Source: Lasioglossum baleicum (Eukaryota; Arthropoda; Insecta; Hymenoptera; Halictidae). Taken from it: a DNA stretch of 64,000 nucleotides. The position numbers were made by a program, and so were the translations under genes. The stretch covers positions 6,812,501-6,876,500 of the forward strand of contig NC_134948.1 of the NCBI RefSeq assembly GCF_051020765.1, in the 5' to 3' direction. The notes below the pieces were generated by a model that searched no databases, was not told the origin of the DNA, and saw nothing but the letters and a program-made list of their open reading frames with translations. Numbering within the stretch: the first letter of the stretch is position 1; each line of letters starts with the position of its first letter. Shown piece by piece: positions 46,831 to 59,279 of the stretch.

Positions 46831-47635
46831 ATTTGTTAAAAAGTTGACTAAAATGACAGAGAAATTGGGATTACGCTGAAGCGTATTAGGGAGAAATCTC
46901 GCGACCATAATATTCGAGGGGAACCCCTTGAAGGGACCGATCTCACAATGAATTCCCGAACAAATTATTAAATCGTTCTCTCACTATCGATCAGTGCACT
47001 TGCTCCCTTCCCGGAAACCCACCGCAATTTCGACCCATCGAAATATACATTTAGGCGAAACAGTGTATGGGGGAGGGGGGATTCCCCCAAACCTTTTAAC
47101 TTCAGCGTTTGAACGATAGTCGATGGTAGTTATGGTTGGCAGCAAGCGGTAAATTGGATCATTCAAAACCTCAGTGGATTCTTAACGGTCCACCGAGCCT
47201 CGTGGTTTGCGAGATGTCACTCTAAAAGGACATCAACGGCGAAAAAATAAAAAAGTGAACGAACAAAAAGGAAAAACCAGCCGCCTAACCGTGAAAGATG
47301 AACGCGAGCTACGATTCTGCTCGATGGGAACGGATTACGAGGTATGAGCCGCTTCAAACAATAACCGCAATGACGACTTGCGAACCCATAACTCCATTAT
47401 ACCTCCTACGCGTACAATGACACCGTTTCCATCGTTCATGAGATTTTTCCCCGGGATATAATACGGTTTTGCACGTTTGTAGATCTGTATAATTATTTAA
47501 ACTATGATTCTGCGCATTTGCATCTTTTAACGAATTTTCTGACAATTGGAACGAGAGAAAAATTGTTAATGTTCACTGACAGAAAATAATAAAATGATAG
47601 TATTATTTAGTTTTATTTGCAGAGACCACTTCTTG
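46831..47635. other. spacer, no gene seen
   Basis: Mixed composition, including a G run near 47070-47081. No coding features were recognised. Confidence 0.5.
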
Positions 47636-47945
47636 AATTTTAGAAAAATTGCTGAATATTAACACTGACCAAAAATTCACACATCATTTTAATTTTAGAA
47701 AAATTGCTGAATATTAACACTGACCAAAAATTGAACCATCACTTTAATTTTAGAAAAATTGCTGAATATTAACACTAACCAAAAATTAAACCATTGCTTT
47801 AATTTTAGAAAAATTGCTGAATATTAACACTGACCAAAAATTGAACCATCACTTTAATTTTAGAAAAATTGCTGAATATTAACACTGACCAAAAATTAAA
47901 CCATTGCTTTAATTTTAGAAAAATTGCTGAATATTAACAATAACC
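47636..47945 (+). repeat. 55-bp tandem array with 110-bp higher-order period
   Basis: Six units each begin TTTTAGAAAAATTGCTGAAT, with TAGAA at 47641, 47696, 47751, 47806, 47861 and 47916, exactly 55 bp apart. Unit tails alternate between TTGAACCATCAC and TTAAACCATTGC, so the real expansion unit is a 110-bp dimer. Confidence 0.95.
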
Positions 47946-49660
47946 AAGTAGAATATTACCATGAAGTATATTTGTTTTTTTAAATTTCAAAATGTAGAGA
48001 AAATAATGGAGAGTTAGTGTGAACATAGCGAGCCTAATTGTCACATTATGTGGCCCCAAGTATCACCAAGACGACATCGTCCGGATACGAAAGACGGCAA
48101 CAAAGAGTAGAATGCTAAAAGCCATCGCAGGGGTCGAAACGATCACGTTCTACACATGCTCGGGGTTAATGGTACGGGAATATTAGATTTGCACTCGGTA
48201 GGGTAAGTTCTGGGGGGATGAAAACCAGGGGGATGAAAACCAGATGCTTCTTTATGGGCCGACAGTCTGCCCCCACCTACGCTGTTATACACTACTATAG
48301 CATAGTGGTATACGTGGCAGCGATCGTCCGGATGATCTATAGCTCGGCTGAGAGTTAACGAGCCGATACATTACCACGAATAATAGGAATACATGGCGGA
48401 TTTTAATGTCGTGTTATATCTCTTTCGGTCCCTGGACCAATTACCTTCCTCCCCACACAGTACAATACATTCAGATTATTTTATTATTTCTTTTCTATTG
48501 TATATTTTTGAACGTCATTCTCTAAAATTTAGCGAAATTTGGGACGATTGTTGTTGAAGAACATTAACATTGTGGGCTATTCTTATAACAAAATCCATGA
48601 TGTCTAAGAAAATTCATTGCCTTATTTACCAATTTAAAAAAAAATATTTTTTAGAGTATATCTGGTAGACCCATTAATTCATTAGCTACTTACAAAGGGA
48701 AAATGAATTTCAGCCCAAACCAACAGCTGACTAACATTAATATAAATAAACCGACACTACAGATATGTTCAACCATTTCAAAATCACTTACCTTCCTCGA
48801 AAAAGATACAATCGAAAATCTGACCACAAAAATATTCAACACGTGGAGACACAACTGGCGGAGGATCGATACCTTACTAGAGTGCCACTTTTCCTTTACA
48901 AGATATAAGGTAGTGCCATAATACGCGACTATACCATATTTGGGCACTTTACCCTATGTGTTCCTTTTTAGATGAAATCAAATTTGACTCGTTTGTAATC
49001 AATATTTAAACTTTAAAATAAATGCAGCCATACGAAAAATATAAATTTTCTTTTCTACGACATTTTTGGGGATAAAGACGTTTTAATCGCTGTAACTGTA
49101 AAAAAATGGTACGGCAAGGGTACAGGCAATCGAATGACGATTTTTGACACTCCGGGTCAAAGTTAACCCGGTCTCCGCCGTCGGAAGGTTAAAGGATAAT
49201 AGTGTCTCTACCATTATTACAATTCATACACTGGTCAGTGGCCGTCGTTCGTTTCAGGTTCTTACGTCAGATAGGTTCGGGCTTGTATAAATATTTAAAT
49301 AAGACCACCAAATAAACAAACAAATATCCCCATTCGGTAGGAACGAGAAAAGAACGAAAAGAGACAAAATCCACAAAAGTGAGAGAGAGAGAAAGGGATA
49401 AGAAAGAGTGAAATAGAGGGAGAGACGGTTGCGTCTAGAGGCGAGCCGCCTCATGCGAATAAATAAATAAATGATTTTCAGCGTGTCGGCATTTAGACAG
49501 GCGGGGATGGCTTTTTATTTGTAGGAATTCGGGCCTCGCTGAGTTCGCCGCCTAGTAATCAAAACCCGCCGAAATTCCCAGGTTTCGCAGCGGTTATTAC
49601 GCCTTCGGGCAGCCTGCTCTTTCTCTTTCTTTCTCTTTTTCTCTCCTCCTCTTCTCCTCT

Positions 49661-49701
<41 letters not shown>

Positions 49702-50314
49702 GCTCACTCTATCTTTCTCTTTCCGACGCCTCGGATCGTTGATACGATTTTTCCGTCACGGTGCTTTGGCAAATTGCACCCTCGAAATTCCACGGCACCT
49801 TTCTTTCTTTCCTTGCACCTTCGGCCATCTCGGACACATCGATCCCTTTCGATTTCGACCTCTCGCAAGGACACCCTCAATTGTGCAACGAGCCGTTCCG
49901 AGTGATTTTTTTTGATCGCCGGTTTGCTTTCCCAGCGGTGAGCTGTGCTCCTTCGGTTCGTCAAGGTTGAGCCTCGCTGGTGAATGTTTGGTGATGTTAC
50001 ACTTTGTTTCAGTGGTTTTCGTTGATGTTGATATTGAATTTTACATGAAACCATAAGCTTTTTCAAAGAACATTTTTATGAAATTTTGGGGGTTCATATT
50101 GAGGTATATTTAATGTAATAATTTTAACAGGGGTAAATATTAAATTAGATATTAACAATGAATTTATTTTAGCAGTAACCAAATACTGAAATGAAATTTC
50201 ACAACACCAAACACAGAACCAATTAATAACCAAATATTGAACAGCAATAAATATATAAAACAAGAACACAACACCATATCAAACATAAACACATAAAAAC
50301 AAACAACCAATATA
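47946..50314. other. spacer with GC-rich and (TC)n stretches
   Basis: No gene was recognised. A small hairpin (ACTACTATAGCATAGTGGT) is at about 48292-48310, and a pyrimidine-rich run with pure (TC)n is at 49620-49700. Confidence 0.5.
49665..49700. repeat. (TC)n microsatellite
   Basis: Long nearly pure TC tract inside a wider pyrimidine-rich region. Confidence 0.9.
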
Positions 50315-50670
50315 CAGGGTGTCCCAAAATACGTGAACTTCCCGAAAGGGGGTGGTTCCTGAGACCATTTCAAGCGACATTTTCCTTTGCAAAAATATCA
50401 TCCGCGGCTTTGTTTAGGAATTATTAACGAAAAACACGGACCAATCAGAACGCGACCTAGACGCGAGTTGCCACAGTCGGCCAATAGACACTTGGCGCGC
50501 CGGGCCGACTGTGGCAACTCGCGTCTAGGTCGCGCTCTGATTGGTCCGTGTTTTTCGTTAATAATTCCTAAACAAAGCCGCGGATGACATTTTTGCAAAG
50601 GAAAATGTCGCTTGAAATGGTCTCAGGAACCACCCCCTTTCGGGAAGTTCACGAATTTTGGGACACCCTG
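50315..50670. mobile_element. near-perfect palindromic MITE, CAGGGTGTCCCAAAAT ends
   Basis: The 356-bp element has arms of about 165 bp, almost identical, around a short loop (about 50482-50503, containing GGCGCGCC). It is flanked by TA on both sides, as expected for a Tc1/mariner-type target duplication. ORFs of 66 codons on the two strands have nearly the same translation because of the symmetry and are not genes. Confidence 0.93.
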
Positions 50671-50672
50671 TA

Positions 50673-52160
50673 TGTGTAACCAAATATTGAACACCAAATA
50701 CCAAAAAAAAAGTTCATCAAATATTCAACACCAATAAATATTAAAAGAGTTCACAACGCCATATGGAGCATAAGAAATCCGTCGAACAGAGCGAACAATA
50801 TTATTATTTATCTCAAAGAACAACCTTGCAACACCATATGCATATGAAACATCAGAAACCCTCGAAACAAAGCGGCCCGGAGGATCAACAAAGTCCCGAA
50901 AAGCCTATCGAAGGCAAATCTGACTGGTCCGCACCAACAACCACAGTTTGCAAAAACCAACGAACAAAACCTATGGCAAACGTGGCCGACATGATCCCCG
51001 GACTCAGAAAACAAAAGACAAAAGCCGCCTCGATAGAGGGGAAGATACAGAACAAAATGGTTATCGAAGATCATCGTCGATGATCCTGAAGCAAAGGAGT
51101 TCGAAGGGTGATGCCGAAGAAAGAGAGGTGGAGGGGCGAGAGGAAGAGAAAGAGAGAGGAGGGGAGTGGGGATGATGTTCCCATGATGGTAGGTGCGGGT
51201 TCTGGTTCCCTCGGTCGAAGATGAAAAGATGAAAGGCATCCGCTCTGCTTCTGCCTCCCTAACCCACCGGCTGGACCTAACCATCCTGTCTGGTCATCAA
51301 CACCTGACCGTCTTGCAACATCGTCTGCCGGCCTCCTTCTCTCACCTCTCGGCTCTGTCTCTGATCCTTTTTCTCCTAACTATGCGCAAAACCTCTCTGT
51401 CTCCTTCTTCTCTCCTCCCTTTCTTTCTTTCTTTCTGTCTCTTTCTCGCGCTGTTGTGTTCGAGTCTTTGGTCTCTGGTCTTTCGTTTCTTCCACTTTCT
51501 TTTTGTTCTTCAATTTCGCCTCTCCTCTTGCACACCTCTGTCGATGGCTACTTACTGCCGGAGTCGTAGAAACTGTAACAACGCTAGCCATTAAGCTTTT
51601 GAATAGTCTTCAGGTGCTCATGGCAATTTTTAGTTGTTGTTATTAATCAGTGGATCGAGGAATTGCTGTTTTTCATAGTAACAGGAATGTGTTATGTCCC
51701 ATTTTATTATTTTCCAACTCTGTAAGGTTGTAATCTTTTAATTTCGTTTCATCAAAATTAACGTTTAATTTCATCAAGATTGGGTAATTGGTGTGCGAGT
51801 TGTGAACGATTAGAAATTGTGGAACTCGCAAAAGTAGGCTGACCTTGAGAAACTGTGATTTTTGCCATTTCTAATCGTTTGTAACTCTTGAGCCAACTAA
51901 TCAACTTGCATGAGATTTTCAACGTGTATAAAATGAACGAAACAAAAATTAATAAAATATTCGAGAAAAATAGTTTCTACTATTTTTGTTCAAATTCGGA
52001 CTGAGCGTGATTTTCCGGCAGGTAAGTTCATTTTTCAAGAAGCTATCTTGCCGTCAAGTGACATCAATTACGAGACTGAAAACCAACTAGAGCGTCGGGG
52101 TCGAGATAGACCCAGCTACCGGAACTGTACGTCCGCAGAATTTATTCTACACTATCTGGA
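50673..52160. other. spacer with strand-skewed low-complexity DNA
   Basis: 50760-51190 is purine-rich and 51290-51540 pyrimidine-rich. ORFs here have biased composition and no similarity I recognise. Confidence 0.5.
51737..51955. mobile_element. decayed palindromic element
   Basis: GAACGATTAGAAATTG at about 51807 faces CATTTCTAATCGTTTG at about 51877, with flanking sequence also weakly inverted out to 51737 and 51955. The centre resembles that of the element at 54103-54734. Confidence 0.5.
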
Positions 52161-52642
52161 AGAGTTGGGGAGAAAATTTAATCAACGATTGACGAATAAA
52201 TTTCTACTTCAATCGTTTTCAATCGTACTTCAATCGATTACATTCCTTTCAATTGTAATCGTCAATCGGACAATTGATTAATGATTAACTTCTGAAATGT
52301 CGAAATGAAATACGGAATCAAAACTATATAAATAGTGAAAAACATGTTAACTGAGTTTTTTTAGGTGTATTGTCATTTGGTCTATAATACAAACTCTGTT
52401 TACGTGCTTTTATGTTTTTTTTCGATGATGATCTTTTTTTAATCAACGATTGACGATTAACTTCATCAATCGATGGAATCATTCTCCGATTTTTTGATGA
52501 TTTCTTTCTTTAATCAACGATTGACGATTAACTTCATCAATGGATTGAATCAATCGTCGATTTTTCAATGATTACCTTTTTTAATCGTACACATTAATCA
52601 ATCAATCTTGAATAAAATTTTAATCGATTAATGCCCAACTCT
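52161..52642. mobile_element. non-autonomous element, TTAATCAACGATTGA family, copy 2
   Basis: It begins AGAGTTGGGGAGAAAATTTA and ends TAATGCCCAACTCT, colinear with 42866-43318. An internal block, TTTAATCAACGATTGACGAT, is duplicated at about 52437 and 52509. Confidence 0.75.
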
Positions 52643-54102
52643 GCTATCTTCTGCCATTAAAATGGCAACACCGAGTGTAAACACGAGTGTCGCGTTGCAT
52701 ATCTTGTCGCCGGTGCAGGGAACACGGTGCAACATCGCGTCCAAAGGAATTCCATCCGTCAAACGAGGCGGCCGAACAAAGTAGGAGGCTGTTGGAAGAG
52801 AGTGTGAGAGCATGTTTCGAGCACGTTTCGAGCAGAGAGAGGCTCCAGGCTACACGCATTCCTCTCTCTTTCCTTCTGCCTCTCTGCCTATTTCTTCGTA
52901 CACCTCGTAAAGCTGGTCCAGAAGGCAGGTCCTTCTTTCGGTATTCTTTCTATACCCTCTCACCCCCTCTCCACCATTTGTCACGAGCTTTCTTTTTTCA
53001 TCCCTTTCTCCCCCTTCTTTCTCGATGATAATTCGTTAATTAAATACCATCGCCTTCTCTTGTTTATGGAATTAACACCTACCGGAAGAAATTATTGAGA
53101 CTATTTTGGGATTTTTTATGGTGATGCGAGGAATGCTTTTATGGTAGGTTTATGGAGAGGTTTGTTTGGCTTTTGAGGATGCTCAAAAATTTTTATTTTT
53201 GTCCTTGCATATAGGTTACAGTTAGACAGCGGATCTTTATGCAAAATAAAATGTTTATGCATTTGTTTCTTATGTAAATAATTTTACTGTTTTAGGTTTC
53301 ACCGACTCATTTTTATCATAAATGCATAAAATCACATGTCGATGAATCAAGGAACGTTTTTATTCAATCTGACAAATATCTATTTTGTATAATATTTTAC
53401 ATTTCTGAAAGAAATATTGTATAAAAATGTACATATTTGTATTTTATTGCACAAATCGATGCATAATAAAATATGTGTGCTATAAATTGCTGCAGGACTT
53501 TCGTCATCGATATTCAAGCAGCAAAGTCGCGTTTAGCATACACACACGGTCTCTGATATTTTAGTGCAGTAATTCCGTATTGTTATATGGCAATTTGTAA
53601 GTAATAGATTGTTACGGAGTCTGCATGCACTGCTCGAAGCTTAATTGTTGGGAAAATTGCCCAGTAGCGTATATAATATTTGTTGCATAAATAACTGACC
53701 CATAATTTCCTTTAATAAGGTCGCTCAATTTAAAATGGCGCGACGTTGCCGCGAAACAATGGTGGAACAACACTGTTCACGTGTCATAAACTTTTTGTTG
53801 GCTTCGGTATACACACAGTCCTTGTCGGGGATCGATGAATTATTCATTAGTGTCTCGTTAATAATTTCTATAATTTTCTGTAATTCGTAATCTGTGTAAC
53901 AAGACCGTTGCTGGTCGCAAACATTTTACAAGGAGCTGTCGCGAAATTAAATGGCGAATTATATTTTACTATATTATATTCAAATTGATCTTCTATAAAG
54001 TCACGTTTTTATAAATTATCTTCGTGAGTTCTCCATTTTACTAAAAAGATATATTCTATTTTTATGAGTGTGTTTCGCATTTTACAGGAACAGTGTACTA
54101 TA
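52643..54102. other. spacer, no gene seen
   Basis: It contains a partial satellite monomer at about 53085-53195 and a reverse-complement fragment of the dispersed repeat at 53224-53262 (GCGGATCTTTATGCAAAATA). GC-richer DNA with short ORFs is at 52660-53030. Confidence 0.5.
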
Positions 54103-54734
54103 CAGTTAGGAGCAAAACTGATCACACATGACCAAACGACTTCAATTTCTCTGTAAGGCTAGAAGAATTAGTTTAGTAAATGACGTCTAAAAAATATGTT
54201 GATAAAATGTATTTGGTCGGAATTGTGAAAAACAAAAGTAAAAATTGATTTCTACGACTTTTTTAGTTGGGCCAATATCGAAAATTTAAAAGATGTGTTT
54301 CGTCAACTTGTATAAATTATATACACTCCGAAAATTTCATTGAAATTGGTTAATTGGTTTACGAATTATAAACGATCAAAAGTGGTAAAAAGGCCGAAAA
54401 TCTTGAAAAATTGCAATGTTTACCACTTTTGATCGTTTATAACTCGTAAACCAATTAACCAATTTCAATGAAATTTTCGGAGCGTATATAATTTATACAA
54501 GTTGACCAAACACATCTTTTAAATTAGCGTTATTTGCCCAGCTAAAAAAGTAGTAAAAATCAATTGTTACTATTGTTTTTCACAATTTCGTCCAAATGCA
54601 TTTTTTCAACATATTTTTTAGACGTCATTTACCAAACTAATTCTTCTAGCCATAAAAAAAATGAAATCATTTGGTCCACTCATACACAAGATATTCTGAT
54701 TTAAAGTGTGTGTGATCAATTTTGCTCCTAACTG
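54103..54734. mobile_element. 632-bp long-inverted-repeat MITE, CAGTTAGGAGCAAAA ends
   Basis: It is flanked by TA on both sides. CAGTTAGGAGCAAAACTGAT at the left is matched by the complement of ATCAATTTTGCTCCTAACTG at the right, and the arms stay complementary for nearly 300 bp, for example around TTGGTTAATTGGTTTACGAA. The short central loop is at about 54396-54416. It has no ORF. Confidence 0.92.
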
Positions 54735-55737
54735 TAGTATTATTATATAATTTTTTTTATTAATAATACTAACGTTATATATAAAAAAAACACTATGTAT
54801 ACAGTATGTATATATCTCGAATTCTTCCAACTCTCACAAATTGTACTCATCAAATTGTAATTATCACAAATTGTCAACTTTCACAAATTGTAATTATCGC
54901 GAATTGCAAGACGCCCCAAAAACAAATAACCGTTTGAAAGAGATAAAGAATGTTCGTAGCGCCGGTATTTTCGCAGTAGAAATTGTTTATTTGTCGCGGA
55001 AGGGTCCAATTATAAATTACCAAGGGCCGTGAACACAATATCGGCGTTCACGGACCAAAATGGCGCTTTTCAAAGACAAACCGACGGCGTGCACCGACGT
55101 TTCTCAGGGAATAAACGGGCAGACGAAAGGAACAAATGATTTGTTTGTAAATAAAGGGACACGCCACCGTCGAATCACGGTTCAAAGAATTAATTAGCGC
55201 CGGGCTCCAGGTTTGTATCCTATTGAAATTCAGAATAAAAGGGAATCCTTTCGGCGTTTCGGCACGCAACGGATATGCGGATCCATTCAAGCCTCACGCG
55301 AACGACATGTTTCTCCGGGGGCCCCGTTTCTCGACTATGCATATAATTGTACTCTATCTCTTCTCTCTTCTGTGTGTATATAGTATATTATGTATCAATT
55401 TTTCCCTTTTTCACCGATCCCCACCCTCCGCGTCCTCCGCCGTGGCTTCGTCGTCTCGAATCCTCTTATTTCTGAGGCCCGTTCCACCTCCGGTGGATCT
55501 TTCAACGGCAGGAAACCGTAAACTCGACGATTCCCCTTTTCAGCGTTTTGAGAAATAAATCCTCGACGACCCTGATCACACGGCTACAAAATGATCGCTC
55601 GCATGATCTGCGGTGAAGTTGACTTTTATCCGTGGGAAGGTGTGAACTGATTCTAATACGTACATCAACCACTTACTGCAATCGCTCTTTGTTCTGTTGA
55701 TATTCTTCCATTCAATTTTGGGAAAATTGACATTTTT
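54735..55737. other. spacer, no gene seen
   Basis: It has ATCACAAATTGTAA-type short repeats at about 54835-54905 and an AAAATGGCG motif at 55057-55065. ORFs are unrecognised. Confidence 0.5.
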
Positions 55738-56457
55738 ACCACGCTTATATTAGCTTGCCGAGTCGTTGTTGTTGTTGTTGTATGCGTCAAATCTTGTAAT
55801 AGAATTTTACACCGATGAGCTAGAGACTTGAAACTTTAAACATAGCTCAGAACTGGATGACAATGCAATATTAAAAAACAAATTGAAAAATAGAACTGTG
55901 CGTTCAGGAGAAAAAAAAAGTTAATACCGTTACACCTCGCCGCGCGACAGTCGGTAGTACGTCATCGCGTTCAGCGATCCCCACTCCGCGCGCCAGCGCT
56001 CCCTACTCCACTACGCGATCCCACCCATTTCGCACCGAAGGAGCTCGGTCAGTGTGGTGTTCCGTTCATTCAATTCCATTTCGGACAATTTCGGACTCCA
56101 TCAAGAGACGTCGTCTTTCGGAGTCATTCCCTCATTCTATCTCGCGTATTTTCATATCTTGCTTTTCCATATCTTACTATTTCATACCAGTATTATTATA
56201 TCTTGCGTTTCATTCAAAAAAGACTAAAAAGTAGAAAATAGAAAAATACAAAAAGAACTTTTTAAAAACCACGCTTATATTAAAATGCACTGAAAAGGAG
56301 AAAATAATTTTTTAGACATTAGTGACTATAAATAAAAGCATAGAGCGCCCACAAAGATTATGTCAATATAGTTTAGCGCGCCACGCTTTTATTTATAGTC
56401 ACTAATGTCTAAAAAAATTATTTTCTCCTTTTTAGCGCGTTTTAATATAAGCGTGGT
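55738..56457 (-). mobile_element. composite foldback MITE, copy D
   Basis: A 720-bp copy in reverse orientation to A, from ACCACGCTTATATTA at 55738 to TAATATAAGCGTGGT ending at 56457, with the internal terminus at 56268. The hairpin unit is 56268-56457 and the GC-richer body 55738-56267. It is strongly similar to A over its whole length. Confidence 0.88.
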
Positions 56458-57660
56458 TTTTAAAATGTTTCTTTTTTACATATTTTTTTAATACCAGCTC
56501 CAGAAATTATTTTTTTGGCATTCTTGAGTGAAACATTTCGGAGTTTCACCTTTAGGAATTTTTTATCGCAAAACTTGTCACTACAAGACTTGAATATAGT
56601 CTTTTGTTTAGGTTCTGAGAATGTTCACAAATTTTTACATAGCGAATGAATCAGCATTGAGCTGACTGTGTGCGGTTTAGCATTTGATAGTCTGCTAACA
56701 AGCGTAGCATTTTTGACTAACTAAAACATAGACAAAGAAATTCTCAATTTCCGAGAACAAAAATAATTATCTCTGCGGTTAATGCGGCTTAATGTCACCC
56801 TACTCAACAACCATAAACAAACCGAGTCGAGGATCCCCGAAAAGTCTCGAAATCGTGTTACACCTTCGATCGCCTAATCGTCCGTAGCAGTATAAATAGC
56901 GATCTCTATGGTTCCCGGTGGAAAGATCGAGAGAGAGCCGTGGATCCGTGGATCGCGTCCCGGCGCAGCCTGGAAGCCTAACCCCGACGGATGATTTATG
57001 GTCGCGGGCCTTTGTTGGCTGGCCTGAAACCGACCGCGTCTCTCTCTCTCTCTCTCTCCCTCTCTCACCATGCTCAGCGAGAAGAGCAGAGAAGAGGTGA
57101 GAGCCCGAAAACAGGATCGACCTTCCAGACAGCGTGGCTCTTGTTCGCCACAGGTGTGCCACTCTTTCCACCGCTCTTCATCTTCCACGGCAGCTTCCTT
57201 CCTTCCTCTTTTGGGGGCCCTGTGCTTTGCTTGCGCTGTCTGTGCCATTACCCCGCGCGCCGCCACCCACACCAAAGAATTCTCTAAACTCCATTACTTT
57301 TTCGGCCGCGGCGAATTACTCCTTGGCCGCCGCCCTTTCTTTCTCTTTTTCTCCCGCACGATCTTTCTTTCGCCGTCTTCTTCCTCTGTCTTTGTCCCTT
57401 TCTTGTCCAGCGGATTCTTTTTTCCCGACTCCTTCTCGAGAGGATCCCGACGATACCTGTGCAGGTGATTCCCGGCGTCGAAACTCGATCATCCGAGAAC
57501 CGTCTCCTGTAAACGTGCTATTAGATCATGGCAGATCCAGCCAGAATTCTCGGGACATTTTTAGCGGAAGGGGGATATCAATTTTTCATCCTGGAACGAT
57601 AATTTTTCATCCTAGTACGCGATTCCAGATGTTACATAATTCTTTTGATGATTTCATACA
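56458..57660. other. spacer with a GC-rich island and partial satellite monomer
   Basis: A partial satellite monomer lies at about 56570-56700. 56880-57480 is GC-rich with a (TC)n run at 57040-57057. An ATG in good context at 57070 opens nine codons (MLSEKSREE) before a GTGAGA donor at 57097; this could be a first coding exon but is unsupported. Confidence 0.35.
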
Positions 57661-57965
57661 TTTTAATCTTGTAGGTCGCCATCTTGGAGTTTCTAAAACA
57701 TAAAAGTGAGCACATTGATCTATCAAAATTATTTTTGTTCAATTCGATTGAATTTATCTCGCTGAGAAATTTGTGGTAGTCCTTACCTAATTCTTTTAAT
57801 AATGCATCCAAAGCACAATTTAATCCTGTAGGATTTTCTCTATTTTCTCTTTTGAATTTATCTCACTGAAAAATAATAAATTTCATATTATTGTGGTAGT
57901 CCTTACCGAATTCTTCCAATAATGTATCTAAAGCACAATTTAATCCTGTAGGATTTTCTCTTTTG
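57661..57965 (+). repeat. minisatellite units with AATCCTGTAGGATTTTCTC
   Basis: Units carry TCCTGTAGGATTTTCTC near 57820 and 57939 and TTGTAGGTCGCCATCTTGG near 57672. They are related to the array at 59280-59900. Confidence 0.7.
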
Positions 57966-59279
57966 CTGTCTTCAACCGTCGGATACTGAAATGTTTGACA
58001 ATTGCTTCTGCCGACGGATAGCGAGTGTGGAAAATGCTAATTTTTTACGTAGTCCATTTTTCTGAATTTTAGTATACTGTTTGAAAGTCTATTTTAATCA
58101 TTTCAATTAATTTTGATTCGTAAGCAGTAATAATTAGTAAATATTTATAAAACCGTGATTGCATTCACATAGTAGATATGCTACTGCACTGCAACACCCC
58201 TAATGAACACTCTACAAGCTTACTTTACTAAAGATAGTGGAAAAAATTTGGTAAAAATTTGCGATTGGAATTACAGAGAAGATACTAAAAGTTGTTTTAG
58301 GTGGGTCTAATATTAAATTGTGCCAATATCATTTTATACATATGTATACGCTGTAGCTTATTAGAGCCAGGAAAAAATAGCGCAAACAATGCTAAGTCGC
58401 AGCACATCGTAGAAGAAAACTGCATAATGGTGCGTGAAATTGCCAAGCAGAACGGCGATTAAAAAAGGAAAAAAGAAAGATCGGCGAGGTGGGGGGAAGC
58501 GGTAGTAGCCGGCAATGAAGGTGCGAGAGCATACATTGCAACAATATCAAGATAATTGTTATCTGTCGTAAGAGCTGTCCAGTCGGAACAGCGAATTTAT
58601 GCGAGGGTATCGTTTTCGCCGGAGTTCATTAGCCACGTATGGTTATAAAGTTGAATATTTTAATGGTTTTCCGTGACTCCGGTTGGCCGTACATTAGATC
58701 GATCGATTTACTACACGTTATACACGTTGGTGTCGGTTTCTGAACAAGCATGCCGGTTTAATTAAAACTTTACAGGCGTATTATTTCTCTGGCCGAGGCA
58801 TTAGGCTCTCTGCCCCTTATCGCAAAGTAAATTTCTCGGCTGTTTTTCTCTCTTTCTAATTTTTCCTTCTCTTTCCTCTCTCTTCTTCTTCTTCCTCCTT
58901 GATCTTCGTTTTTCGTTTTCTTTCTTAACGCGACCGGTGTTTAAGTTTTCTGCTCGAGGAATCACAAGCGAGATTCCGACGCTTAATTTCCAATTAAACA
59001 ACCTATTACGAGTTCCATGCGCGCATAATTGTTATCTGCTTTTTTAACCGGCCCGTTTCCTGCAAAAACTCTTCCCCCCCTCGTCCGGGGACGGTCTAAA
59101 AGCTCCTCGTTTCAGCTGCACGTCAACGGCTATTTGCCATAATCTGGTGCAAAAGCTGTGCGAAAGTTTTTTTCTTCAGCTAGACTGATTTCAGCGGGAA
59201 GTTGCGATATAATTACTTTCAATTTTAATTGCTCGCGAGTACTGCTGTCTGCGATCACTAGCCGCCATTTGTCACTTCT
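57966..59279. other. spacer, no gene seen
   Basis: No recognisable coding sequence. A pyrimidine-rich stretch at 58840-58925 gives a Lys/Arg-rich ORF on the minus strand, treated as low complexity. Confidence 0.5.

Noticed and set aside
47636..47945. Regularly spaced array as a CRISPR locus
   Set aside because: Units are contiguous 55-bp copies with no unique spacers, in a eukaryotic setting with no cas genes.
50387..50598. Two 66-codon ORFs on opposite strands with nearly identical proteins
   Set aside because: They are the two arms of one palindromic element, so the identity is due to symmetry, not duplicate genes.
56800..57703. Overlapping ORFs of 123-189 codons on both strands
   Set aside because: Open frames are expected in this GC-rich, pyrimidine-skewed stretch. 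Composition is low-complexity and no domain is visible.
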